64,000 bases of DNA from Auriscalpium vulgare. Lineage: Eukaryota; Basidiomycota; Agaricomycetes; Russulales; Auriscalpiaceae. The position numbers and the translations under genes are program-made. Below the pieces are notes generated by a model. The model saw nothing but the letters and a program-made list of their open reading frames with translations. It made no database searches and had not been told where the DNA came from. Location: NCBI GenBank assembly GCA_019915015.1, contig JAHBBC010000024.1, positions 248,001 to 312,000 on the forward strand, given 5' to 3'. Below, piece after piece: positions 10,683 through 21,731 of the stretch (positions are counted from its first letter, which is position 1; the number at the start of each line of letters is the position of its first letter).

Positions 10683-12090
10683 GGCAGGAAAGAGGCTAGA
10701 GTTAGGAAGTCGAGTTGTGGAGAACTGGGTTGAAGATGAAGACATTCGCTGCTCTCAGAGAGCTTTTATACGTTTCTAAAGATGAGGTTTTCTAAGAAAT
10801 GAATGAGCCAAGGCTTCGGTCTTGTAACGTCGTCATGAAACCGACCCCATGCTTGCCACTGAAATAGACTTTGGCCATGGCCTGGACTCCTTCAGTTCTG
10901 CACACCGTGACGCAGACAGGCCTGCGAAATCGAAAGACGCGAGCTGGACATTTTGCGGGGGCGGAATACACCAGTTCTCGTTGAATATCCAGCGTGATTA
11001 GATTGTCTGGGACCACAGAACATGGGCTGATACGGTGCTCATAAAGGGCGAGCGAGGATCCCGCCCCTCGCGCGACGAGGGTGGACGCAGGAGGAGAGCG
11101 GACTCTGATGCCAACGCCCATCGACAGTGTTCCATTTCTCCTGTAAACACAATCAGCAAAACCGAGCACCAGACCACTATGAAGGCCTACCACCGCGACA
11201 TTCGTCGTCTCAACAACCGCACAAACCCCGAAGCACGGCAGAATTTGACCGTGATGACGACGGACCTGACGCGGACGCCAAGTCAAAATCCCGGCGTCTC
11301 ACTGGCATTTGTGTCCGTTCCTGTAGGCGTGTCCTCTGGGAGGGGATAGGTGGCCATAGAGCGAATATGGATGAATAGAAAATTTGACAGCATGGGTCGA
11401 CAATGTCACCCGCTCGCCCTGGACCCCCGCTCGTGTCCTGCTCATCCGCGCGCTCCAGTGCGTCTGTTCCCGCCAGTCCGTCCCCCTCCTGCCGTTCGCG
11501 CTCATCTTCTATTACCGCTTACCCGCGCTCCTCCTTACCGCGCGCGTCCCGCTCGTCCCCGAGGAGAGCAGGGAGACGCATCAAAACAGAGCAACCGGGC
11601 GTTGCAACAGCACATACTCGTTGCCCAAACATGTGGTCGCCTTCTACAGCTGTAAGTTCAAGAAGACAGCATGGAATCGCTGGGACAGGAACAGAGATAT
11701 TGACGATGATAAGAGACTTCCGTACGAAGATGTATTGTCGGCAAAGTCGCTCAGAGGAGGGCGGTACGACAGCAAGCGCGGCGTTATATCCAGGCAGAAA
11801 TCTGCTGTTGTCGAAGCCACAAGTCCAGTAGTCGTGCGTTGAGGAGCTAGCGGTCACAGCTTGAGACATTGATTTGCTGTTCGGAAGTGGAAACGGTTGT
11901 TGCCGAGCGGCGGCCGGCAGATGCCGGTGGCTGAGATGACCGCTCTCAAGTCTGCGCGCGTACTGTAAGTACGGTCTTCTCACCTTCCCATCAGCGGAGG
12001 TTTCACAGAGTATCCCCGCAGGCTCCGTCCTTGTGGCCCTACGTACCAAATACCCGGCTTTCGCCATCGCCGCGCTCGTCCGCAACCCGG

Positions 12091-12098
12091 CGCACATC
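12091..12098. repeat. Target-site duplication, left copy
   Basis: CGCACATC directly precedes the left terminus of the element at 12,099. The identical octamer follows the right terminus at 20,155-20,162. Confidence 0.8.
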
Positions 12099-14139
12099 CA
12101 GAACGTGCCGTCCTCTGGGACAACCGATCGCGGCCGGACGCGTCCGCGACCGCATGCGGTAAACCCCACTGTAGGGGCAGCGCGTCGGTGGTGTCCATTG
12201 CCCATTGCCCGGTCACTCATTCAATGTATTACTCGCCCCTTAGACACCCTCTGTAGGCTGTATTTATCATGCACGTACATTCTCATTATCCTGAACGATG
12301 TTCGTGTCACTCGCTCTTTGCAAACTGCTCCGTCGACGGATGCGTGACCGCGTGACCGCGTGACCCGACTGCCGACATGCCGTCTGCCACTCGTCCGCTG
12401 TCATCACCAGAGGTGGCCACCCCTCCCGCGGCCGAGCACGCTGGTTCGTGTCCGAGGCGATGTGGACTGCATCAAGCTCTCTGCACGCAAAGAAGGTCAG
12501 TGCGTCTGGTCGGACGCTGCAGCGCTATTACTCACTGCGCCCGCGCCGATCGACATCCTAAACGGGCAGGTATTCGGAGACCGGCTCGCGCCTCGCGGCA
12601 CGGCACGGACAAGCGGCGTGGGCGGGTTCAGTCTCAAGGGCTTCAGGCCCTCATGAGCTCGCTTACCGGTGTAGACAAGGAAAACACCTGGGGCGACAGA
12701 AACTAAAGGAGAGCGCGACGCGTCAACGTGTGATATCCCAATATATTAATGATAACCACAGACGTGTCAGTGTCACGCGGTCGAGCGGCCTGAGGTATTA
12801 AGAGTGTATTGGGAGTGCAGCGCTCAAGGAGACTCAGGCTGTGGCAGATGAGCACGATAGATAGCATTACTCAGATCGAGTGCATTGGCGTTGTTGCCAA
12901 TGCAAGGGGTACAGAGGCTGGCGGTACGGTGGGAACTAATGCTCTCGTTCTCACGACACAACCCCACAGTTGGGTTTCACCCAATGCGGCCGCGGTCGCG
13001 ACCCGCCTAGAGCTCCAACCATATACTATACGTATACCACTTTTGGAAAAAATATACGGATAGGGTATATATAGGATAGTAAACAGTTTTTATACGGTAA
13101 CCATATAGTATTTGCACATGCTTTGTCATCTGCTCCTAAAGGATTTCCTACAGGGTCCGATCCCGTCGATTAAACACATGAAACTTCGCCTGTAAGCTTG
13201 TATACAAGTTCTAAGGCTCTGGGCATATGTCGCATCAATGAAGCCTCACTTGTTGACACTAGTCCTACATATATATTGCACCGTAGCGTAGCCACAAACA
13301 TAGTACTTGTATAATTAGCTCCTACTCTGCGAGGGATCTCACCGGCGCGTCCTGCGCATGACCTTCTCCTTCACCCTCTTTGAAGAATGCACTATCAATC
13401 ACGAGGGCGTTGAGCAAGTTGAGCAAAAGAAGTCTCCCCCGCCATCGGGCACCACAGAGCAGGGTGGCGCGTTGCGCGGGGGCGGTGTCGAGGTTGATGT
13501 GCACGGTGCACATGGGCCGCCGCCGGCCGGCGTCGAGGCTGTCGTGTACCGCGCGAGCTCGTGCAGCGTCGGGCGAGTATGGTGTAAAGAGCGAGACGGG
13601 CATGCGGAAGGGCGCGTTGCGCGCTGTATCTGATCATGCGGAGGACTGTGGTGTGTGGTCAGTCGTTCAAGTTGAGGTTGTGTGGGAAGGGAGGGAGAGG
13701 GCACACCATTTGCGGTGTTGTCGCGCACGATGCGGCGGCAGGCGCGAGCAGCTGAGGTAGAGCGAGAGCCGGGACATGGTTGCAGAGAGAGGGGCGTTCA
13801 ACGCGCGGTGACTGCGTCGTCGCGACGCGCAGTCTGTCGCACCTGCACAAAGCGCCTACCCACTTGCCCTCATGCTTGTGGCTGCGCACCTGAGCTCTTC
13901 GACATCAGCAAAAGTGCCGAACTCGCGCGAAGGCGCCTATGCCTTCCCGATCGGGACAGGCCTCGGATGGCCTCGAGCTCGCGTGGGGCTCGCATGGCAC
14001 ACAACAGTCTGGGATCGGACCCAGGTTTGTACTAGAGGCACAGGAGCCATAGCACGTAGCCGATAGCCTGTAGTACTGTACAGGGATGCAATAAATAAGA
14101 AGAAATACAATAAGGCTGCGCAAACCCAGCGCTGTCAGT

Positions 14140-15790
14140 ACTCGGCAAAACCTTCGTTCTCGTCGTCGCGCTCATTCTCGCCGTCCTTCGGCCCCAAATT
14201 ACCGTCCACTACACGGACGACAACGCGAGATTCGGCGTCATGGGGCCCACGCCAGGCGAGCGCTCTCCGAACCTCTAGCGCAGCAAGCCACGCAGAAGGC
14301 GCGTCGTCCGTGTCGACGCTCAGCTCGGGGTCCGCAGACCGCGAGCTCGGCGGCGGGCCCACCGCCCGTCACGCACATTCTACTCCGCGAGCAACGAGGC
14401 TGGAGGACAGCATAGCAAAAAAAAGAAGCGCGCCGCCCGTGGCAGAGCAAACGCGACGCGCATGGTCCTCGCAGCCCGTTCTCCGGTCCTCGAGCCGGCC
14501 TGTGCAACACCGCGCCGCGGCCCGCGCATATCCCCGCTGCTCCTCAAGCCCCCACACAAGTCGACCACCCCTTGTTGAACCGCTGCCGTGTAGCCCGGAT
14601 GCCTGATTCCCGTGCTCGCCACGTCGTCCCTCCCTTCCTGCGCGCGCCGTTCCACTTTGGTACCCCAACGGGCTGGCGGGCCATGTGCTCTATGCGCAAA
14701 ACGTCCTTGCCCCCGCGCTCGCGCGCGCTGTGCGAGTTGACCATCGTAAGCCGCAGCCACCGTTGCTTCTGGCGCGTCCACACTCGTGCCGCGCGTCCGC
14801 GCCGCCGCCCTTGTCTCTGGTGGCACCGCTCGATGGCGCGGCTCATCCGCCATGGGCAAGCCACAGCGCGCAAGGCGCCCCCTTCAAGTGCACGTCGTCC
14901 AAGATGCGGTCGTGCGTGCGGTCGTGCCGCCGTCTCGCCCGTCTTCTTCATGCATGTGCTCCATTCGTGATACGCCCGCCTCGTCCACACACCGCTCGAT
15001 GGCACCGCCCGCCGGAGAGCCGCATCGCGCGACCCGCCGTCGTCTCACTCGTTTTCTTCGGGTATGCGCGCGGCCATCTTGATGCGCCTCGTCCAATTTG
15101 TGCAGCGTGCGTGGAGGACATCGTCTATGGCTGGAGATCGCACGTCCACACGTCCTTGAGACTTGACGGTCAGCGTCGGCGTTGCCCTGCCGTGTCACAG
15201 CGCCTCGTCCAGCGTTGTCCACGCGGGCTTTAATTGCATCTTGACCGCGCTGCGACGCGCCGCGACTCGTCCAGGGTGTGTGCGTGGCTGCCGCGTCGCA
15301 CCGCCTCTTCCAGCGTTGTCCAGGGGCGTCGCATGCATGCAATGTGGCAGTCTCGTCCACTGGCGTGCTCGCGCCGCCGCCTCGTCGCAGCGTCTTGTCG
15401 ACAGCCTCACCCATCTTCTTCAACCATGGCGCGGCCATCTTGATGCTCCTCGTCCAACATGTACAGCGAGCGCGCCGTCGTCTTGCATGCCGCTGATGCG
15501 CATGCCAGCGCGTGCGCTGCAAGCCCGCCCGGTGCAGTCTTGAGCAGATGTCCGAGCCCAGGATCTCTTGAACAGGATGCTTGATGGGCTTGAGGTTGCA
15601 CGTCCGCTGCTTCTTGATGCTTGAGGGCATCGACCATGGCCGCGTGCGAGAATGCGTCTTGGGCGTGGCTGTTTGACCTGCGCGCGTCCGTGGGCGTGTC
15701 GTGCAGATTTTACTGGGGAGTTCGGGCCTCGGGCCTCGGTCACGCGTCACGGGCCACATGCTTGTCTTGACGTGAACGAGCATGCGTGGC
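14140..15790. repeat. GC-rich degenerate repeat region inside the element
   Basis: Phrases such as CGCCTCGTCCAGCGTTGTCCA, here given by its core TCCAGCGTTGTCCA (near 15,210 and 15,310), and CTTGATGC..CTCGTCCAA (15,078 and 15,440) recur in imperfect form. Long frames here (for example 15,783..14,884 on the minus strand) are Arg/Ala/His-rich and low in complexity, without domain signatures, so I regard them as composition artefacts. Confidence 0.4.
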
Positions 15791-16344
15791 GGCGCCCAGA
15801 TGATCTGACAGGCGAGGTTTGACGCGGCCAGAGTGTCACCTGGGCGGCGCGCGCACGTTGCAAGTACACTGAAAGACGAATCACATAGTTAAGTGAAGAA
15901 GATTACAGATAATTAAACAAGGTACATACCTACGCACAGCGCGCTCGTACAGCGGCTCGCGGTGCGTCGATTGCTCTTGACAAATGCAGCGCATGGCTGC
16001 GACGACGGGCTGAGGTTGCGCAGAGTCGCAGCACACCTCTTCCAGGGGTTTTGCGTCACTATCGGGTGGCAGCACGGCATGTGAGGCGTCCAGCGTATTC
16101 GTGCGCACCTGACGATCTTCAGAATCTTGAGACGTCCAGGCGCGCGCGTCGGATGCAGTCAGCGCGAGCGCGAGCAACGCTGGTGCAAAGACGGCTGCGC
16201 CTCTCCAGCGCCTCGTCCCGGTCTGTGTGCCGTCCGTTCGGACCGTGCGTGGCGTCAGTGCCGGGTATTAGCCACGCGCTGGAAAAGTCGTCGGGCGCAG
16301 TTGTCAGCAAAACAAAAGGGTAGAGAGAGGTATGGAACGCACCG

Positions 16345-16860
16345 GGCTGCCTATGTCGAGCTCTGAGAGCATGTTGCCATACAGTTCCAGAACATGCTCT
16401 CAGTTCCAGAAGCGTATGCTTGTCCTGCGCCCCACCGCCTGTCACCACCCGTCGCGAGGTGTGGGTCCCACGCGAGCGCCTTCACCGTCGCCGTGTGCTC
16501 ATGGAAGATCCACAGCGGCGTATCCCCAGCGCCCGCGCCCGCCGTGGCGCCGCCCTCCTCCGCGTTCCCTGCGCCCGTCCTGCCCGTACGCTTCGAGCCG
16601 CTCCCATATGCAGACCTTATTGTCGTTCCCGCCGCTCGCGAGCAGCGCGCTCTGCGGGCCGCTGTCGCTGCTCCACCGAAGCCCGTAACCTCCTGGTGCC
16701 TTGCGCTCTTGCGGAACGGCTTCTGCGCGTGGTCGCACACGTCGCGGTGGTGGATCATGCGGTCGCGCGAGCCGGACATGAGCACGTGCGAGTTCCACCC
16801 GAGCGCACCGATCCGCTGCAGGTGCGCTGCAGGTGCGCTGCGGGGAAGGTGCGCTGAAGC
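16345..16860 (-). pseudogene. Fragment of a Cdh1/Fizzy-related WD40 gene
   Basis: The minus strand reads IGALGWNSHVLMSGSRDRM, then IHHRDV and HQEVTG, shifts frame, and continues LLASGGNDNKVCIWERL and PLWIFHEHTATVKALAWDPH, then ATGG. These are consecutive WD repeats of the APC/C activator family Cdc20/Cdh1. At least one frameshift separates HQEVTG from the next blade, and both ends are missing. It lies wholly inside the 8-kb element, so it is probably a captured host fragment. A 13-bp inverted repeat (16,363-16,375 and 16,391-16,403) marks its degenerate 3' end. Confidence 0.75.
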
Positions 16861-17039
16861 TGCAGCGTCGTGGTGTCATATAGAAATCGTGCCAATTGCG
16901 AGGGTTGAGCCCTTTAGAATCCAGGACCCGTGCCTTGACTGGAGAGGTCGCACAGTTTCAATACCGCGGAGAACAAGCCTGGATGGGTGAGAGCATAGAG
17001 CGCTGCAGACGGCGCGACGTCGGGGACGGAGGAGAGCGC

Positions 17040-17250
17040 TTAGGCTGTCGTTCCACTCGCTCGAGCGTCGCTCGCTGTCTTGTCGATGGAGCAGACACCG
17101 ATGAAAAGGCACGAGTTATTCTGCGGGAAGATAGGTGGGCGCGTCAGCGACGCACACACCACGATGACGAGACACGCACCAGATAGACAGTGCGACTCGC
17201 TCGAGCGTTATTCAACCGAGTTGTTCTGGGGGAAGATAGGTAGGCGAGTT
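17040..17250. repeat. Short tandem duplication
   Basis: CACTCGCTCGAGCG and a following GGGAAGATAGGTGGGCG occur at 17,056-17,160. They recur as CGACTCGCTCGAGCG and GGGAAGATAGGTAGGCG at 17,192-17,245, an offset near 100-140 bp. No gene is recognised from here to 18,330. Confidence 0.45.
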
Positions 17251-18329
17251 GTGACAGTGACTTGTCCCTGCACCGGCGCACCGCGGCTGCGCCAGAGCCG
17301 ACACGGCGCTGCGACGCCTGACCCAGCGCGCTGCTGCCTGCACTGGCCGAGCAACGCACTGTTCGTCGAGTGTCTTCTGTACGATCAATATTCCCCGACC
17401 GCGAGGGACGCCGCTCGCGTCTCCCGTGGTCGGCACTCTGGTCACAAACGACGAGCGGGGCGACAGCGGCGCGCGGGGACACTGACGGCACGACGAGCAC
17501 TGCGGATGCCTAAGAACAGTGAACCGGCACGTACGTCAGCAGATCGCCGAGGACAAGCAGCTCACTGCAGACGCACCTCATCGCACCCAGTCCCTGCAGC
17601 TCGAGCGTGAGGCCACTCTGTGCCAACTCGCGCGCGGGTGCCGCCCTCCGGCCTACTTGCTGGCGCGGACTCTGCGGAGCCTCCTGTGTTGGCCGTAGAC
17701 AGTTCTTCGTAAAAAGAGCGGGACGTGTTGGCGTCGTGTTTCGTTCTGGATGCGGTGGCGTAGCGGTGCGTGCGCGAGCAGGCCCGGACGACTCGTAGCC
17801 GCTCCTTGTCTCGCAAAGCCGTAGTAGTCTTCAGTGCAGTTGGCGGAGCTATGAAGATGGCGATATTATCTGCGCAGACGCACGGGAGCGTCGCGAGATT
17901 TGGCTGGTTCCGAGGGAGCAAATATCAGCAGTGCTAGAACGCGGAATTCAACCCTCAAACGCACCTCATCTCACAGCATCATCTTCTCGCGACACACCTT
18001 GCCGTTGAGACCTCGCCATTGTTACTGCAATTGGGTCGAGCTGTTGGGTGTCGCTGCGCGCGGGATACGTCCATTGGAAGGCGAGTGGCTCCTCGCCATC
18101 GTGCGCCGGGAGAGGAAAGTTGCAGGGCGGGAGTTGCAGCGGAGGAGAAGCGAGCGGCAGAGGGACTTTGGGTGGGAGCAAATGAAGTAGTGGCAGAAGC
18201 GGGTTTGCAGGCGCGAGGGACTTTGGGTACTTAGAACGCGGCTGGGACGTGTAGTCGTGGGGCGAAAGAGCAGGCTGTATGCGGGCCCGGGGCGCGACTC
18301 GGATCCTGTGACTCTGACTCCGACGCGTC

Positions 18330-18560
18330 CCGTCGCGCTTTCAAACTCCGCTGCTCACCTTGTATATAAAGGCGGTTGGAGCGCATCCGCTGTCTCCATG
18401 CCCTTTCCCTCCCTCCCTCATCCTCACCAGGACCAATCTACATGTCCCTCCGCTGCCTACAGCTCTGGCTGCCGCCAGGTATCTCTTTGATTGCGAAACT
18501 CTGCTCTCCCTAGTACTCACAGTCACAATCCAAAGTCCCTCGTAGAGCCAAGCGTCTAGG
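18330..18560 (+). promoter_or_regulatory. Promoter-like segment inside the element
   Basis: TGTATATAAAGGCGG at about 18,361 is a strong TATA context followed by pyrimidine-rich DNA (CCCTTTCCCTCCCTCCCTC), as in fungal core promoters. No convincing coding sequence follows. It may be a captured promoter fragment. Confidence 0.3.
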
Positions 18561-19029
18561 TAAGCGCATATATGCGCGCAATCTTTCGGTGATGCTGACG
18601 TCGGCTGTCAGCAGTGTCTCGGCTGCATGCCGACGTGTTGTAGCTGGACCCGAGTTGGCTCCCTAGGTGTGTGAGGTCTCCTCCTCGACTTTCCGCTCTG
18701 ACAGCACATCTGCAGCATAGCGTTGGCGTCGACTTCAAGGACATCGACGAGTACACAAGGTATGCTCGCCACTGTTGACTCGTCGATTCACACCGCTCAT
18801 CCTCGCCAGCAGCTTCTCACGCGACTGCTCGTGTACGAGGGGCGGTGTTGCGCTGCGGCGATAGGCGCGGGAGCACAGTGCGCGGGGTGGTGTCCTTGAG
18901 CTTGTTATTACTTCACTGTATCTTACCGTAGCTTTCAATAATGAGAATGTGATTTCATGTATAATCTGCTATGACAATAAGGTGAATCTGCTAAAGCCGA
19001 CCATCCCTAGCACCATCTGCTCATACGGC

Positions 19030-19290
19030 GTCGCATAGCCATGCCTGGTGAACCGAGTCTTGCCGCCTTGGCTAGGTCCCTAGTCTCGCGTCGGCTCGTA
19101 TGGCCTCGGATAGCCATGTGTGGCTATCCCAGTCTCGCAGCCATGGCAAGGTCCCGAGACTCGGGAACTCAACCATTCGACATGAGGCTATCCGAGGTCG
19201 ACCCCAGACCGGCGACCGTGCCAGGGCCTGCCCAGGCTGGAGACCCGTCCAAGGTCCACCTGAGATCATGTGAGTCTATCTGAGACCACG
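19030..19290. repeat. Palindromic repeat cluster
   Basis: GGATAGCCATG..TGGCTATCC around 19,116-19,132 is an inverted repeat. Neighbouring copies (AGCCATGCC, AGCCATGGC, GAGGCTATCC) occur up to 19,195. No coding potential seen. Confidence 0.35.
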
Positions 19291-20154
19291 GCCCTTTTGC
19301 TGATGGATGTGCGCCGCCCCGCGGGCCGCGCTCCTTCCCCCCACAGTGCCGGCACACCTGTTTCCCCATCGAGCAGCGAGCAGTAAGCAGGCTATCGCAA
19401 ATGAAGGGAAAATCTGAAGAGAAACCGGGCGAAATCCTATATCAAAGATATAGAGGGTGGAGAAGGGCGCATGCGCTCAGGATGCGCCGCGTGCGGGCAA
19501 GATGCGCGCGCGGGCAAGATTTAACTTGAGTTCGTCGGAGGAGTACGGTATGCTCCGCGGCCTTGTGAGACGTGCATCGTGAGGGGTACGTCTTTGGCAC
19601 AGACTCAGACCGTGCGGCAACGAGATTCTGCGGCCACCCCCGGGGAACCCTGCGGTCAAGCACGCGTCGTCCGGGGTACTTGCCAGCTGTCGGACCAGTT
19701 TGCTCTGAGACGCAGCATGACGAGTGCAGCGCTGAGCAATTGCCTGCCATGTGAAGTGTAACGGTGCTCGACCATGTCTGGCATCGCTGGCCTGTGAGGA
19801 CTTGGATTCAATGGTAGGCTGAGGAAGAGAGAGAGGGCACGTCACCATGACCGGCTAATCCCGAGGGATAAAGCTTCCTTAAGGTTCCGTATATGGGCAT
19901 GACATCTATATTGTATCAGGCTCAAGGATCGTACTGCAGCAACATCATAGTACTCTCTGACAGCAAATTGCAAATTGCTATTCCATATAAACTATCTGTA
20001 TATCGTATATTTACTGTCTTTCGTCGATCCCAGGTTTATACGTATACGGTTAGCATATGTATAGGGTTATAACCGGATATATACGGTAATTAGATAATAG
20101 AGTTGGAGCTCTAGACCCGCCGCGATCGATCGTCCCAGAGGACGGCACGCTCTC

Positions 20155-20162
20155 CGCACATC
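20155..20162. repeat. Target-site duplication, right copy
   Basis: CGCACATC, identical to 12,091-12,098, immediately outside the right terminus of the 8-kb element. Confidence 0.8.
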
Positions 20163-20387
20163 GATGCGGTCCGCGCGACAGGCGCATCCGTCATCGAAGG
20201 CTCGTTGAAGGACTCCACTGATCTCGTTGAGGAACGAGTCTACGCGCACCACGTCGTGATCAACGCTGCGGACTCGGAATATCTCAAGCTTACTGAGGCG
20301 ATACTGCGCGCGGCGCGCATGCGGTCCGATGAGGGGAAGAAGAAAAGTGTGTTCATACATTCCAGCGGGCCCAAGTACTTACTAGTA

Positions 20388-20470
20388 TGTGGTGTGCGCG
20401 GGCGTTTGGAGCGTGCGAATGCCGCCGCGCAATGTCATACACGAGGCCTAGCGCCTGCCAGACGCTGATG
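20388..20470 (-). pseudogene. Relic of the 365-aa membrane-protein gene
   Basis: GTGCGCGGGCGTTTGGAGCG and CGAATGCCGCCGCGCAATGT match exon 4 of the intact gene (23,517-23,590), with about 33 bp deleted between them. It abuts the truncated NmrA copy 2. Confidence 0.65.
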
Positions 20471-20744
20471 TCGAGTCTTCGACGAACCAACCCTTTCAAA
20501 GGAGAGAGCGAGTTCAGTTAAAGAGTAGCACAAAGGGTTGGCACGGTTATCAATATTCTGTCGTCTTTCGTTACTCGTCGTGCTAAAGTAGCCTGATAGT
20601 GTGGTATTTATATCATGTTTCAAACGGGGCTGGACAGCGAACTGACTGCAAATTTAAACTCTTCGATGCATAATGCATGGTAGGTCAAGCTCTGGTAGAG
20701 ATATCGTAAATGTTTGCCATAAGTATACGATAAACGTTCATAGC

Positions 20745-21731
20745 TTAATTCGTGACAGTGGCCTATACAACGACAATATATCAGACACAGTGAGACTAAA
20801 AGCACTGAAATCCCGCGTACCTGCTGGAGCGCGACCGCGGTCTGGGCGAGAAGCCGGCTGTTAGCAGTCGCTCCAGTCTGCAGGGTGATCGACGTCTTGC
20901 CGAGGATCACGCCCTCGAGGTGCGAGCCAGCGCCGGCGGTCACCGCGCCCGTCACGACCCACACAATGTTCTGCGCCAGCGCGCCGCCGAAGAGCACAAT
21001 CTTCTTCGCCGCTGCGACGGTCAGCGTCCCGGAGACCTGGAAGATCCAGGCTACAACGCGTCAGCTGTCCGCGTATCGGGAACATTGGGAGAACTCACTG
21101 TCCCTGGCGCCGCCCACGATGGTAACATCGTTCCCGATGCTGACCCCGGTCGACCACTTGTACAGCCCTGGGAATAGAATGAGACCACCTATCGCACCTT
21201 TTGGATGCCTCAGAAGAATGCGCAGCGCCACAACATAGTTCTACTGACCGGTCGCAAGGTCGACGAAATTTGGGTTCACGCGGCCAATGGAATCGTTGAA
21301 GGCCGTGACCAGGTCACCGATGGCGGTGGTAAGCGTTGCCGGCGTGGGCACGGCATACGACGCGGCGAAGAGCTCCCCGGTAACTTGGTCCGAGGTCGAA
21401 AATTGCCCGGTCGAATCGACAGTGAGCGAGAAGCCGGTGAGGGCGGTGGCCGCGATCGGGCTCACTGCCACCGAGCCAGCTGGAGAGAATGTCAGAGATC
21501 TGGAGAAACTGAATGAATTTGAACATACTGATGACGGACGGGGGACGGTCGAGACTCCGCTTTCAGCGAGGATCGCGTAGTTTCCGGCGGTGCCCAGATT
21601 GACGGCGGCAGGGCCAATGGCAAGGACGCTAGTAAGAGCAGCCTGTCCGCAGCCTGGGTCAGCGTATCAAAATGAGAAGGAGGCACGCTGATAGGTACCA
21701 AGAAAGAGACGGTGAAAAGGCTCGAGAACAT
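20745..21731 (-). pseudogene. Ice-binding protein (DUF3494), second copy, frameshifted
   Basis: The organisation is the same as in the intact copy at 9693-10,682: signal peptide exon starting at 21,731 (MFSSLFTVSFL), then AALTSVLAIG, TAGNYAILAESGVSTV, VSPIAATALTGFSLTVDST, TWIFQVSGTLTVAAAKKIV and NIVWVVTGAVTAGAGSHLEG, ending QQATVTN at 20,745. At 21,540-21,544 a run of five G on the plus strand replaces six G in copy 1. This shifts frame just before the first internal splice donor and leads to a stop in the next exon. All other exons are open and all splice sites are intact, so the loss is recent, or it is a homopolymer sequencing error. Confidence 0.8.

Larger units (their letters stand above)
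7280..11580. repeat. Segmental duplication, unit 1 (NmrA / membrane-gene relic / ice-binding)
   Basis: Unit 1 runs from the NmrA upstream region (around 7280-7560), through the NmrA gene, a membrane-gene relic and the ice-binding gene, to a spacer (10,683-11,580). It is matched by unit 2, which starts near 11,580: TCGTTGCCCAAACATG... resembles CCGTTGCCCAAACACA... at 7320. In unit 2 the same genes recur in the same order, and its distal spacer at 22,040-22,560 resembles 11,035-11,600. The spacers hold no supported gene. Confidence 0.75.
12099..20154. mobile_element. Large hAT-like transposable element (no transposase recognised)
   Basis: The left end starts CAGAACGTGCCGTCCTCTGG and the right end, read inward, starts GAGAGCGTGCCGTCCTCTGG. 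Similarity continues to about base 37 (GATCGCGGC) with five mismatches. An 8-bp direct duplication, CGCACATC, flanks it, and the interrupted NmrA reading frame closes perfectly when the element is removed. Eight-base duplications and CAG-type termini are hallmarks of hAT transposons. No intact transposase frame was found. The interior holds a Cdh1-like gene fragment, GC-rich degenerate repeats, an AT-rich stretch (13,020-13,320) and short duplications, so it looks non-autonomous and composite. Sequence at about 12,990-13,080 resembles the reverse complement of the right subterminal region, which hints at nested insertion. Confidence 0.8.
11984..20375 (+). pseudogene. NmrA-like gene copy 2, split by an 8-kb insertion
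   Basis: The left part (about 11,999-12,098) reads GSVLVALRTKYP...VRNPAHI from a family-type CCGCAG acceptor. The right part (20,155 to about 20,370) continues HIDAVRATGASVIEGS...NAADSEYLKLTEAILRAA up to HSSG. Removing 12,099-20,154 and one copy of the 8-bp duplication restores a continuous frame exactly at AHI|DAV, as in the intact paralogues. Exon 1 with the ATG is missing on the left. On the right the gene stops inside exon 2 and runs into a relic of the membrane-protein gene, so the copy is also deleted at both ends. Confidence 0.85.

Noticed and set aside
12360..12706. Short overlapping frames near the left end of the 8-kb element as a transposase
   Set aside because: Two frames overlap with GC-driven composition and no DDE, zinc-finger or dimerisation motif.
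14884..15783. 299-codon open frame (-)
   Set aside because: Low-complexity Arg/Thr/Ala/His sequence from GC-rich degenerate repeats inside the transposable element. I looked for hAT transposase motifs and saw none.
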